Assembly: GCA_037178675.1 (NCBI GenBank)
Contig: JAYMGJ010000816.1
Location: forward strand, 1 to 24,282
Reading direction: 5' to 3'
Length of the DNA stretch: 24,282 nucleotides
Source of the DNA: Scleroderma bovista
Taxonomy: Eukaryota; Basidiomycota; Agaricomycetes; Boletales; Sclerodermataceae
Positions 1 through 8,402 of the stretch are shown here, piece by piece. The notes under the pieces were generated by a model that saw only the letters and a program-made list of their open reading frames with translations, did not search any database and was not told where the DNA came from. Positions within the stretch are counted from its first letter, which is position 1. Each line of letters opens with the position of its first letter. A program made the position numbers and the translations under genes.

Positions 1-994
1 TTCCGACAAAGATGCTGGTGAAGTGCCCGTAAGCTGCCAGGCAGGTATCGACGGTCGTCCAGCCAATCCGGCAGAGGTGTAGAGGGCGTACTTGCAAGCG
101 CTCCACCTCCCCGACCGAGTAAGATTGTCTTCAACGATTTAAGCTCTTGTTGTAGCTCGGATAATGATTGCTTGTGTGCATCCTTATTCTTGTCGATCAT
201 CTCATGGACCATAATTCAGCACCGGTGCACTGGCTGAGGACTGTCCAAGTCACCTTTGGTAGCATCTCCCGGATGTTTTCTACCTCGTCACGGATCTCGC
301 GCATTTCGTCCCTCGTTCTTGCTTCTCCCTGGCGTAATTCGACCACGACAGATTCCACATCCTTTGTAGCCTTTTCCACCCTTTCTTTCTGTTCATCGAC
401 CGCAGCACGTACTGATGCAGTTTCGGCTTGTATCTCCTTCAGTAGAGCTTCTGCAGCATCGAACTGCGCCGTCAGCGCGTCCCGGTCTTGCTCGAATGCA
501 GTCGCCGAGGGGGGCTTCAGGTGGGGAAGCATATACTTCTGTTCAGGGGATAAGTGGGTTTTGAATCAACATTTCCTGGGAGCACTTTCCTGGAATAATG
601 ACACGGCTCCATAGATTACGGTACTAGATATGACGGCCGTTATCTAAGGATGGATGAATAGTTGGTGGTTGTCGGCCCCTGTACACCTACAAAGTAATCC
701 CTCCAGTCCCATGGCTGGGGTTGGTATGACAATGGCGAATACGCGGGGTACGACTGATACTGGGTTTGCGGAGGAGAAGATGGCGAGAGAGAGGTCTGTT
801 GTGGAGCTTGTTTCATGGCCTCCTCGATTTCTGGTCCGGTGAGGCCCTTGGCTTCGAGAAACTGCACCCGCTGCGCCAGTGGTGCTTGCTGAGTCTAGAC
901 AGATAGTCAGACGTATCCAATGATGCTCGCCATTGCTCACGGTCGAGTCTGAGAGAAATGTGACTGCATTTCTTATGAGTTCACGTCGATCCAT
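1..994 (-). CDS. PEX14: Pex14 peroxisomal membrane docking protein (partial, C-terminus off the left edge)
   Basis: Pex14 is the peroxisomal membrane docking factor for the PTS1/PTS2 import receptors. Exons on the minus strand: 994-941, 888-691, 643-590, 538-254, 200-1. Exons 1-2 give the Pex14 N-terminal helix bundle (RELIRNAVTFL, then PLAQRVQFLEAKGLTGPEIE). A Pro/Gln/Tyr-rich linker follows, then a hydrophobic segment ending in YGAVSLFQ, then KYMLPHLKPP and a long coiled coil. This is the family order. Intron 3 (589-539) has a GA donor (CAG|GAAAGT) where GTAAGT is expected, although the frame across it is perfect. Near positions 50-110 the conserved GRPSIPAWQL tail appears in a different frame from the upstream exon, so an indel or unrecognised splice is implied. 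The start at 994 gives MDRRELI; an in-frame ATG five codons upstream is also possible. It is divergent from TUF1, with only 67 bp between start codons. Confidence 0.88.
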
Positions 995-1061
995 GATGAC
1001 GACTTTCATTCTCCGACTTTCGACCAATTTTTCAAGGCAGACGTGACTTGCACACTCAACC
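995..1061. promoter_or_regulatory. Short divergent promoter between PEX14 and TUF1
   Basis: Only 67 bp separate the two start codons, which are transcribed away from each other. Both 5' UTRs and core promoters must lie in this gap or overlap the neighbouring coding region. I see no clear TATA box. The assignment rests on gene orientation only. Confidence 0.45.
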
Positions 1062-3094
1062 ATGTTCCGTTTGGCCGCACAGAGAGCAATTGCCAGCAGA
1101 CTCTCTGGCTCTCCCAGAGGTATTCCCATGAACGTGCCGGTGACAATAACCTTGTCTGACTTGTTTACTCAAAGCCGTTCTGAGGGTGTCTCCCTACCAC
1201 ACCCGGTGCTGGACTACGTCATGGAGGCCGTCCTACCACCAGCTTCCTTCCTTCACGGCCATAGGTAAGACGTTATACACGCTGTGCTGATACTGGTTGA
1301 GTCAAAGGATTAGGCCGGCGTGGCTACGCTGACGCTGCAAGCAAGTTTTCACGTTCAAAACCTCATATGAACATTGGCACGATCGGTAATTATTGTTTCA
1401 ATTGCTATTTCACGCTTTCTTACCGTGGACATAGGTCATGTCGACCACGGCAAGACGACTCTCACCGCAGCCATCACCAAGGTGCTTGCAGACCAAGGTT
1501 CAGCCAAGTTCACAGACTACTCCCAAATCGACAAGGCACCCGAGGAAAAGGCCCGTGGTATCACCATTAACTCGGCCCACGTCGAGTACGAGTCCGCAAA
1601 CCGTCATTATGCCCACGTCGACTGTCCGGGTCACTCCGATTGTTCGTCTCAGTTGCCGCCTTTTGAACTCAACCCTTAACATTCGCTTTGCAGACGTCAA
1701 AAATATGATCACAGGTGCTGCTCAGATGGATGGGGGTATCATTGTCGTCGCAGCCACAGATGGCCAAATGCCCCAAACGCGTGAACATCTTCTACTTGCC
1801 CGCCAAGTTGGCATCAAGAAACTTGTCGTCTTCATTAACAAGGTCGACATGATATCCGACCCTGAGATGCTTGAGCTTGTCGACATGGAAATGCGTGATC
1901 TTCTTTCCACTTACAATTTTGACGGTGAAGAAACTCCCATCGTTATGGGCTCCGCTTTGGCTGCTTTGGAGGGACGCGACGACGCAATTGGCAGGGATAA
2001 GATTTTGGAACTCGTCCAGAAGTGCGATGAATGGTTGGACGTTCCTGCGCGTAAGTTTTGCTGCCTTATCCACTGCCGTCCCTTACCGGTCATTATATAG
2101 GCGACCTTGACAAGCCATTTTTGATGCCGGTTGAGGGTGAGTATCGTTACGTATTGGGGTGTTGACGTGCTAACAGCCTGGTAGATGTCTTCTCGATCTC
2201 CGGTCGTGGAACTGTGGCCACTGGTCGTGTGTGTGCCTTTCTAGTGTTTGTTATGCGACTCTTTACCTGCCATCACTTAGGCGGAGCGCGGGCTCATAAA
2301 AAAAGGTGACGAAGTTGAAGTTCTTGGTCTCGGTACCTCCTTCAAGACTACGGTCACTGGGATCGGTACGTAGACATGTCTCGCGCTGCAGGCACTGATT
2401 CTGAGTTTTGGATAGAGATGTTCCACAAGAACTTGACCGTGTACGAGTCCCGTTTCATTTGCTAGATGATTATTTCTGAAAGTCGAACCATAGGGAGAGG
2501 CTGGTGATAACATGGGTTGTTTACTTCGCGGTATCAAGCGTGACGACCTGAAACGTGGCCAAATTATCGCTGCACCGGGCTCAATTAAAGCTGTTAAGAC
2601 GTTCGTTGCACAACTTTACATTCTGAGCAAAGATGAGGGTATGTTCGCCTGCACCTGGACTGTGGATCTGCTTCAATTATTTCCCAAAGGTGGTCGCTAT
2701 ACGCCGTTCATGGCTCATTATCGCCCACAGTTGTTCCTTCGGACTGCTGATATCACAACCTCGCTAACGTTCCCAGATGGCACCCCTGATGCGGAGGATA
2801 AAATGGTTAGTTTTTTTAGTGTCAATGTCCATTTACTCGACTAAGCATTACGCTAGGTCATGCCTGGAGACAATGTGGAGATGGTCTGCAGTCTTCACAC
2901 CGATGTTGCTGCAGAGGCTGGCTCTCGGTGAGTTGCTTGATTCGCGGCCATTGCTCTCTTATAATTCTGTGTAGTTTCACGCTGCGGGAGGGTAACAAGA
3001 CCAGTGAGTACCAGTTCCTCGGTTTAATATCGCACTGACCCTGAAGTTTGCAGTTGGTACTGGAATTGTCACCAAGATCCTGGAGTACGCATGA
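1062..3094 (+). CDS. TUF1: Mitochondrial translation elongation factor Tu
   Basis: GTPase that delivers aminoacyl-tRNA to mitochondrial ribosomes. Fourteen exons: 1062-1119, 1175-1264, 1314-1385, 1435-1641, 1694-2050, 2101-2136, 2185-2228, 2281-2365, 2416-2438, 2494-2638, 2690-2805, 2857-2927, 2975-3003, 3054-3094, predicting 457 residues. The first three exons give an Arg/Ser-rich presequence ([14 protein letters not shown]), then [11 protein letters not shown]. The G1 motif GHVDHGKT starts near residue 74; DCPGHSD (G3) and NKVD (G4) follow. Domain III ends with [14 protein letters not shown]. All exon junctions keep phase with GT-AG introns of about 45-60 nt. One oddity is the exon 9/10 join: the frame-preserving donor gives NLT|GEAG, whereas the family usually has LDRGEAG. 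A missing G near 2435 would restore DR with a better donor (CGT|GTACGA). Confidence 0.96.
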
Positions 3095-3362
3095 GACAGC
3101 TAAGAAGTAGAGTATTGCTTATAATCACAGACCCACTTGCATCATATTCGCACCCCCTCTCCGCATTACATGGTTGGGAACTAAGAAATACAAGCATTTG
3201 CTATGCTACATACCTTGTGTGAAAACTTGGCTCCAGTCCTCCCCCTAATGTCAATACCTCCGGTTTGCCGAGGACCAATTTCGTCCGCGCAAAAAATTGC
3301 CTTGGTGACTTGGTCTCACTCTCACACCTCCACCATCCACATACACTCGTCGATAGTCAGCT

Positions 3363-4147
3363 ATGATGTTCACTGCAATTCGCTCAGCTGCCCGCGCGAG
3401 GGCATCGTTGTCGGCGGCCACGAGACCCTGCCCTTCACCATTCCGATTACTCCCAAGCTACCGGACCATCGTCAGTGCGTGTACATTTCACAGACTGCAT
3501 TCTCTGTTCGCCAAGTACACCGCCAACCATATTCTGTGTTTCTTTTCTAGCCACGAGATATACCAAGGAACACGAAGCCATCGTTTTCGACAGTGATACA
3601 GGTGTAGGTGTCGTGTCGATTACGGAACATGCGCAGGAGAGCCTGGGAGACGTTGTCTTTGTCGAACTGCCTGTGGTAGGCACCATGGTGGCCAAGGGCG
3701 GTGAGTATGGATGAATTGTGGTCGTGTGAGGATTTAATACGGACATGGTCTGATCTCTCTTTTTTTCTCCTTGTACAGACCAGATCGGTGCTGTCGAGAG
3801 CGTCAAGGCAGCTTCGGACATAGTTGAGTGATCATATTCTTTGGTGGTGAACATGGCCAACCGAGTTGTAGTATGCTCCGGTATCGGGAGAGATTTCGCA
3901 GGTGAATGAGGATCTTAATGACAGACCGGGGCTTTTGAATAGCACGCCCGAGGGTGACGGTGAGAACTTGTTGGCACACACACGGCTTTCACACTGAGAT
4001 ACTGGCAGGCTGGCTTTGCAAGATTAAGCTTTCCGAGCCAAGCGAGGTGAGATCACATTGCTCTGATTTCACACGACTGACCAGATGCATTCGAAGATGG
4101 ACGCACTGTTGACGGCGGAGGGCTACAAGGAGACGTGTGAGTCGTAG
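3363..4147 (+). CDS. GCVH: Glycine cleavage system H protein (lipoyl carrier), mitochondrial
   Basis: The H protein shuttles the aminomethyl group among the P, T and L proteins of the mitochondrial glycine decarboxylase. Exons: 3363-3474, 3551-3700, 3779-3822, 3872-3959, 4009-4046, 4085-4147; 164 residues predicted. An Arg/Ser/Ala-rich presequence ([15 protein letters not shown]) is followed by the H-protein core: [29 protein letters not shown] and the lipoylation segment [12 protein letters not shown]. In that segment the lysine of ESVKA is the expected lipoyl-lysine. [15 protein letters not shown] and [13 protein letters not shown] complete it. All six exons are in phase with GT-AG introns. 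The start could also be the second ATG at 3366. It lies downstream of TUF1 in the same orientation; both products go to the mitochondrial matrix. Confidence 0.95.
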
Positions 4148-4312
4148 TAAATGGGTGATATATGGCGTCAACCGCCACTTCCGTTATCTAATCCGTTAGA
4201 CGATAGACATTCTATTGTGTTTTATAGCTGCATGGGTCTGCGTCCGAGTCCGACGAATATATGGTTATCAAGTGTCTGTCGGATCACCGGAGCGTGCGAT
4301 GTAACAGGACTT

Positions 4313-4748
4313 CTATGACGAGGGACGTTCATACTTGTACTTTTCCTCCCTTGCCTCCATCCGCTCCTTTGCTTCCTTCAGAGCCCATGTTTGTATGCTA
4401 GAGAGACGTGTGAAGTAGAGAACGGAGTATGACGGCCCATGCGCACCTCGTGTCCGGTTTATAGTAGAGCAGCACGGCGGCGGCCAGCATCGACCCAAAC
4501 ATGCCCACATACCAAATGTTCTCCCAATCTTCCTTCACCCGTTTCTGGCCCGGAGGGAGGGGCTACACGAGTGGTGTCGGTCAGCAAGCACGACTTCGGT
4601 TTCCGACCAGACCAGACCAGACCTTTTCGCCAAACAGCCATCCGCCGGGTTCATTGTAGTGGGGTGCACCATGAGACGCACAACGGCGACCAAGCAGTGC
4701 ACGGCAGTGGCCAGTTGTCTTGAGCGTTCTCAGTAGTTGAATAGCCAT
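4313..4748 (-). CDS. Complex I accessory subunit, ESSS / NDUFB11-like
   Basis: Predicted single-span accessory subunit of the membrane arm of NADH:ubiquinone oxidoreductase. Exons on the minus strand: 4748-4623, 4562-4447, 4397-4313; 108 residues. An Arg-rich N-terminus is followed by HYNEPGGWLFGEK, PLPPGQKRVKEDWENIWY, a short hydrophobic helix (VGMFGSMLAAAVLLYY), then KPDTSIQTWALKEAKERMEA and a charged tail. The pattern GGWLFGEKPLPPG, WENIW, one transmembrane helix and a charged C-terminal helix is what I know of ESSS-type subunits. The first intron starts inside a tandem GGTCT repeat. It is convergent with GCVH and divergent from the Tudor gene at 4838. Confidence 0.82.
4605..4623. repeat. 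GACCA tandem repeat across a 5' splice site
   Basis: Three copies of GACCA plus a partial copy run from the end of ESSS exon 1 into intron 1. On the gene strand this reads GGTCT repeated, so several GT dinucleotides sit in equivalent contexts directly after exon 1. Only the first keeps the conserved frame. Confidence 0.7.
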
Positions 4749-4837
4749 GACTTGCGGGATGGGAGCGTTGGAGGTGTGTGGTGGACCAAAACACCCGTAA
4801 ACAGACACAACTTGCGACCTTGACATACTCCATCGAC
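4749..4837. promoter_or_regulatory. Divergent promoter between the ESSS gene and the SMNDC1-like gene
   Basis: This 89 bp gap between two start codons transcribed away from each other must hold both core promoters. No clear TATA or CCAAT box is visible. The call is by gene orientation. Confidence 0.4.
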
Positions 4838-5605
4838 ATGGACAAGGCGGATTTGGAAACATATCAAGTGCAGCTCTCCCAGGTCGAGTTTGCGCTCCAG
4901 ACCGACTCCGAGAATGAACAGCTCCTGTCGCTGCGGTCAGAATTGGGCCAACTCATCTCCCTTGCGCAAGAAGCGATCGCCCAGGCGGAGCTCGTCGCGT
5001 CGACCTCTCGCAACGGTGTGTCCCGCAAATCAGCATCAGCGACGCCGGCGTTTACATGGTCTGCTGGGGATGAATGCTTTGCCAAGTATTCTGGGGACGG
5101 GAATTGGTACCCTGCACGGGTTATCAGCGTGGGCGGATCGACAGAGAATCCTGTGTATAGCATTGTCTTCCGGGGATATAACAATACTGAGCTAGTCAAA
5201 GGCTCAGAGATAAAATCGTTGCCGGCCAACCACCAGGAGAAGGCGCCAGCAGCAGCGAACAAGCGGAAGCTAACCAAGACAGAGGAAGAGGAAAGGGAGA
5301 AGAAGAAGAAGAAGAACGAGAAGAAGCTGGAGGTAAAGGCGGCAAAAGCCAAGGAACAGATGGTGAAGCAGGCTCAGTGGCAAAAGTTTGCAAAAAAGGC
5401 GGAAAAGAAGGGGGTGCAGATAGCTGGTATGTCGGGTACGAGTATTTTCAAGACGCCTGACAACCCGCTAGGACGAGGTGAGGGTCTTTATCGTCGCTCA
5501 TCTATCTATTAAGCTAACGGGGATGCAGTTGGAGTGACAGGGAGTGGCCAGGGGATGGACAGAGGTCAAGCTGATGGGCAAGCACAAGTTCTCGCAGATG
5601 GATGA
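4838..5605 (+). CDS. SMNDC1/SPF30-like Tudor-domain splicing factor
   Basis: Homolog of SPF30, a U2-associated Tudor protein needed for spliceosome assembly. Exons: 4838-5477 and 5529-5605 as the sequence reads. The N-terminal helical region (YQVQLSQVEFALQTDSENEQ) resembles the SMNDC1 start. A Tudor domain follows at about residues 70-130 (WSAGDECFAKYSGDGNWYPA; later VFRGYNNTELV). Then comes a Lys/Glu-rich nuclear stretch with a KKKKK core, and a conserved end, QWQKFAKKAEKKG...IFKTPDNPLGR, VGVTGSGQGM. After GQGM the frame reads an unrelated tail and stops at 5605. Removing one G near 5557 gives MTEVKLMGKHKF...QMDDGTDR with a stop at 5621, which looks like the true C-terminus. The start at 4838 gives MDKADLETYQ; an upstream in-frame ATG at 4778 is less likely. 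Confidence 0.9.
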
Positions 5606-6518
5606 TGGTACGGATCGATAGAAGATGTGGCGACATACATCTCATCTTGGCTCGGCGGCGAGCTGGACGCCCGGACGGTGGTGCTGGATGATGACCATAC
5701 GTGTCTCTCCCTTTCTTCATTTCTTCAGCCACTTACCACGGCCTCTCGCCTTTCTTGCTGTCGTCGAACTATTTATCAGACACGCCGACATCACGAGGGT
5801 GCATTTCTAGTGGTATGATGACTTGGACGGGAGGGGAAGCAAGTGTATGGACGATCGACCATGAGAATGAAAGCAAATTGGGTGAGCTTCTGTGACGAGT
5901 AAGGGTCATGCACGATATCCCAGTACTGGCTTTGATTAGACGATTCCTCGGGCTGCGAGGAGGATCTGCCCCAAGGTTCAGAGGTCGAGGGTCCTCCGAA
6001 CGCGCGCCGTCAAGTGTGGGGAGCGGGGGGGGGGGAGGGGACGCTGGGATACCCGGGTACGCCAGCTTCCGGGCAGCACTTCGCGCCAAGCTGTAGGCAT
6101 TTCCCCACACAGCCTCGCCTTTAGAAAGGTATGGACAGTGACTGAGTGGGCTGCCAGGTTCCACGGACGCGGCGGTTTCCGATGAAGTGAGATCAGTGTT
6201 TCCCTCGGAAAGGGATGTGCGCTTTCATTAGTAAGGGTTTTCTTTCTCCACTTGGGGACCGACGGCTTCGCCATCTCTAGGTGTTTGAACGGCAACGGTC
6301 GCCATCTGTGCTATATGGGAGTCGCGACCTGGCTAGTCCCCATTTATGTCGCTCGTTGGGGTGATCATCGTGCTGCCTGTGAGATTGTCAGATGGACTCG
6401 GAGGGTGGTTTCCTTATGTGTCCTTGTTCCCGCGAGTGGCTTCCCAAGGGCGCGACCGAATCAACATTCAAATTTTACAGCGGATGCGCGTGTATGTGCT
6501 ACGATGGGTCTAAATGGA
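5606..6518. other. Gap of about 0.9 kb with unassigned coding-like stretches on the plus strand
   Basis: This is the longest interval without a recognised gene. The start has G/C-biased, codon-like sequence on the plus strand (5622-5699, reading DVATYISSWLGGELDAR and then TVVLDDDH). Next is a pyrimidine-rich stretch ending in an acceptor-like TTTATCAG (near 5779). A further open stretch contains TWTGGEASVWTIDHENE, followed by a GTGAGC donor-like site at about 5881 and an acid-rich segment (DDSSGCEEDLPQ) after an acceptor-like TTAG near 5940. An 11-G run lies at about 6025-6035. No family was recognised, no convincing full model could be built, and 6100-6518 shows nothing I can assign. It may be an unrecognised short spliced gene, a decayed gene, or the 3' regions of the two convergent genes. 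Confidence 0.25.
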
Positions 6519-7330
6519 CTACAGACTTCCGAAATACCCAGCTGGAATGCTCATCAGCGGAGCATGTGGATCATCGAGGCACCCGGTTGGCTGGTAGGTG
6601 GCACCGTCTGGGCCCAAGAAGGCCTGATCGGGCAGTGGAGTGTAATCGGAGGTGGCGACAACGTCAGCAGAGTGGCTTCGCTGAGGGATGTCTGGGCTGT
6701 GAGCGGCCTTGACATCGGCTGACAGGTCCAAGAACTGTGGCAAACGTAAACACAGTGGCAAGGAGAGGGGTGGGGTGGAGACCCACCATTTGTTCCTCTG
6801 CCATGATGTTTTGGTGGAGGGCCTTGTTGATGTTCTGCATGTAGACCAGGAGCGTGCGGATGCTGCGTGAGGAGAGGCCCCTGTAGGTCGAGACCCGTTC
6901 GAGGGCCAGCGGGGGGATCTGGACGAGCCTGAGCTGCTCGTGCAGGTACAGGACGTAATGCTCGAGGCATTCCAGATAGTGGCGTTTCTTTTCGTGGGAT
7001 GAGATGGAGTCGCTGAGTGCGAACGGTGTGGGTCAGCATCGCAGCAAAGTGGTCGAGGACATACGGGTCGGTTGGGACGAAACCGATTTCCTCGGCGACA
7101 GCACGCTGGCGAGCCCTGCGCTGGGTCTCTGTCCTGTTCGCGGTGGGGGGGAGGGGGGGAGGGGGGGGGCCAGTGGCGCCGAGGAGTTCTGAGGGGGTGG
7201 GGACGAGCACCTGTGGGTGGTATGCGTAGGGGAGCATTGGGACGACGAGGAGATGGGGGCCGGGGGTGCTTAAATAAGCCAGGATCTGCGAGTCCGGAGT
7301 CCGAGGACAAGGTTCTGTGATCTCCGCCAA
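6519..7330 (-). CDS. Gene A: conserved-type hypothetical protein with YRGL/zipper-like block (paralog of gene B)
   Basis: Function unknown. Exons on the minus strand: 7330-7065, 7012-6787, 6734-6519; 235 residues predicted, all junctions in phase. The first exon is Pro-rich (a GPPPPPLPP run, then ETQRRARQRAVAEEIGFVPT). The second exon is a helical block: basic HEKKRHY, then LECLEHYVLYLHEQL with bZIP-like heptad spacing, VSTYRGLSSRS, and a helix ending EEQM. The last exon is Ser/Asp-rich and probably disordered. The exon 2 block aligns without gaps to gene B (7492-8402), and both flanking introns share position and phase with those in B. The two genes are head-to-head. It could be a DNA-binding or dimerisation protein with a degenerate zipper; that is inference from shape only. 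The 290-codon open frame over 6519-7391 is not the gene: only its last 72 codons are exon 3. Confidence 0.8.
7145..7169 (+). repeat. G-run cluster (G7-A-G7-A-G9), possible G-quadruplex, inside gene A exon 1
   Basis: Two runs of seven G and one of nine G are separated by single A residues on the plus strand. The strand is non-coding for gene A; the complementary C-runs encode its PPPPPLPP tract. The runs are long enough to supply four or more GGG tracts. Confidence 0.7.
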
Positions 7331-7491
7331 ATTGTCGCGGAGATGGAATCCTCGCGCGGGGTTTCAGCGGCGCAATTTCCCACGGAGGCAACCAAGTCTA
7401 ATTACTTGCTCCGACTCGGAGACCCTTTCCTTTTCGGGTCAGCCCCTCCCCTCTATTTAATTTCTCTGCTCTCCCCCGTTGCTCGCCAGCC
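7331..7491. promoter_or_regulatory. Shared 161 bp divergent promoter of paralogous genes A and B
   Basis: The gap lies between the two outward-facing start codons. A TATTTAA element at 7454-7460 is 32 bp upstream of the gene B start codon, inside a pyrimidine-rich leader, and is a plausible core promoter element for B. An AT-rich TCTAATTAC near 7397 is the only comparable element on the gene A side. Assignment of elements is tentative. Confidence 0.5.
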
Positions 7492-8402
7492 ATGTCCTAC
7501 TTCCCCGGCAGCGTCGCGTTCCCCCGCTCTCTGCCCTCGTCTGCCTCTGTGTCCACCTCATCCGCCTCGCCCCCAAGCGGCTCTCCCCAGTCCATGTACC
7601 AGTCGGACGCCTACCCCCCGCCAGATACCGCCTTGCATGCACCCTTTGGCACCAAGGGGCACTCCTCCAGACACTCGGCCATCAGTTTTCCCGAGTCCGG
7701 AATAGAAATCCCGCTCGCTGCACCGCTGGACGACCGTCCTGACGCCAGAATTTCCATCCCACATCCCTACGCCCGCCTTCACGCCAAGAAAGACAGCTCG
7801 AAGCGTCGCAAGATCTGGAATCATGTGCTCGAAAAGCAGCTGTTCTCCCCCCAGGAATTGTCCGTCTGATCGCTTGTCATCCCTTTCGTGTGCGACATTG
7901 AGTGCATGATCTCTAGATCGACCATGGGCGCACCCCATAGACGCACCATATACATCGCATCCCTCGAAGCGCATATCGATCGCCTTCACAATCACCTGCT
8001 CGGATTTGGGCTGTATCCGGTCCCGTTTAGTCGCCTTGAACCTTACCGCGGCCTGAACTCAAAAACAGCCAAGGTACGTCAATTACGTAGCATGTTGCAT
8101 CACGATCTTCCCCCGTGAACTCGTCATCCAGAGCATGGTCTCGGGCCTCCAGCACGATGCAACACAATCTAAATTGAAGCTGCTGGAGCTCGATCGCTCG
8201 GTGTGTGCTTGTCCCTGACCGCATGCCCGGTGCTCACTCCGTTTTCTAGAATGCAGACCTGCGCAAGCTCCTGGGCAGACACAGCCCAGACAATGCATAC
8301 CCCCTCTCACTCGAGGCAGACGTTCGGAGACACACGGTGGACCTGTCTGGGATGGGCATGGGCACACACACTTACGTCAACCACCTCACATATTATCCGT
8401 GA
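7492..8402 (+). CDS. Gene B: conserved-type hypothetical protein with YRGL/zipper-like block (paralog of gene A)
   Basis: Function unknown. Exons: 7492-7859, 7917-8073, 8132-8200, 8250-8402; 248 residues, all in phase. The first 120 residues are Ser/Pro-rich and probably disordered, ending in a basic patch (KKDSSKRRKIWNHVLEK) and FSPQEL. Exons 2-3 hold the block shared with gene A: HRRTIYIASLEAHIDRLHNH, a Pro-containing turn, LEPYRGLNSKTAK, and a helix QHDATQSKLKLLELDRS. The last exon begins NADLRKLLGRHSPDN. The basic stretch plus I/L at heptad spacing (LEAHIDRLHNHLL) recalls a short leucine zipper, but I cannot place it in the bZIP family. The first donor (GTCCGT) is weak but is the only one that keeps the frame (QEL|STMGAP). 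The start is the first ATG after a TATTTAA element and begins MSYFPGSVAF. Confidence 0.85.

Noticed and set aside
4864..5352. 162-codon minus-strand open frame with poly-Phe/Ser
   Set aside because: Complement of the Lys/Glu-rich stretch of the SMNDC1-like gene.
6252..6722. 156-codon plus-strand open frame
   Set aside because: It partly overlaps gene A exon 3 on the opposite strand, has no recognisable motif and shows no splice context.
6519..7391. 290-codon minus-strand open frame as a single gene
   Set aside because: Only its last 72 codons are used (exon 3 of gene A). The upstream part is a shifted, Pro/Arg/Ser-rich shadow of exons 1-2, whose true frame gives a block conserved with gene B.
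6519..8402. A/B pair as the divergent HD1/HD2 homeodomain mating-type genes
   Set aside because: The geometry is similar, but neither protein shows the homeodomain WFxNxR motif or its length, and usual locus neighbours such as MIP were not seen.
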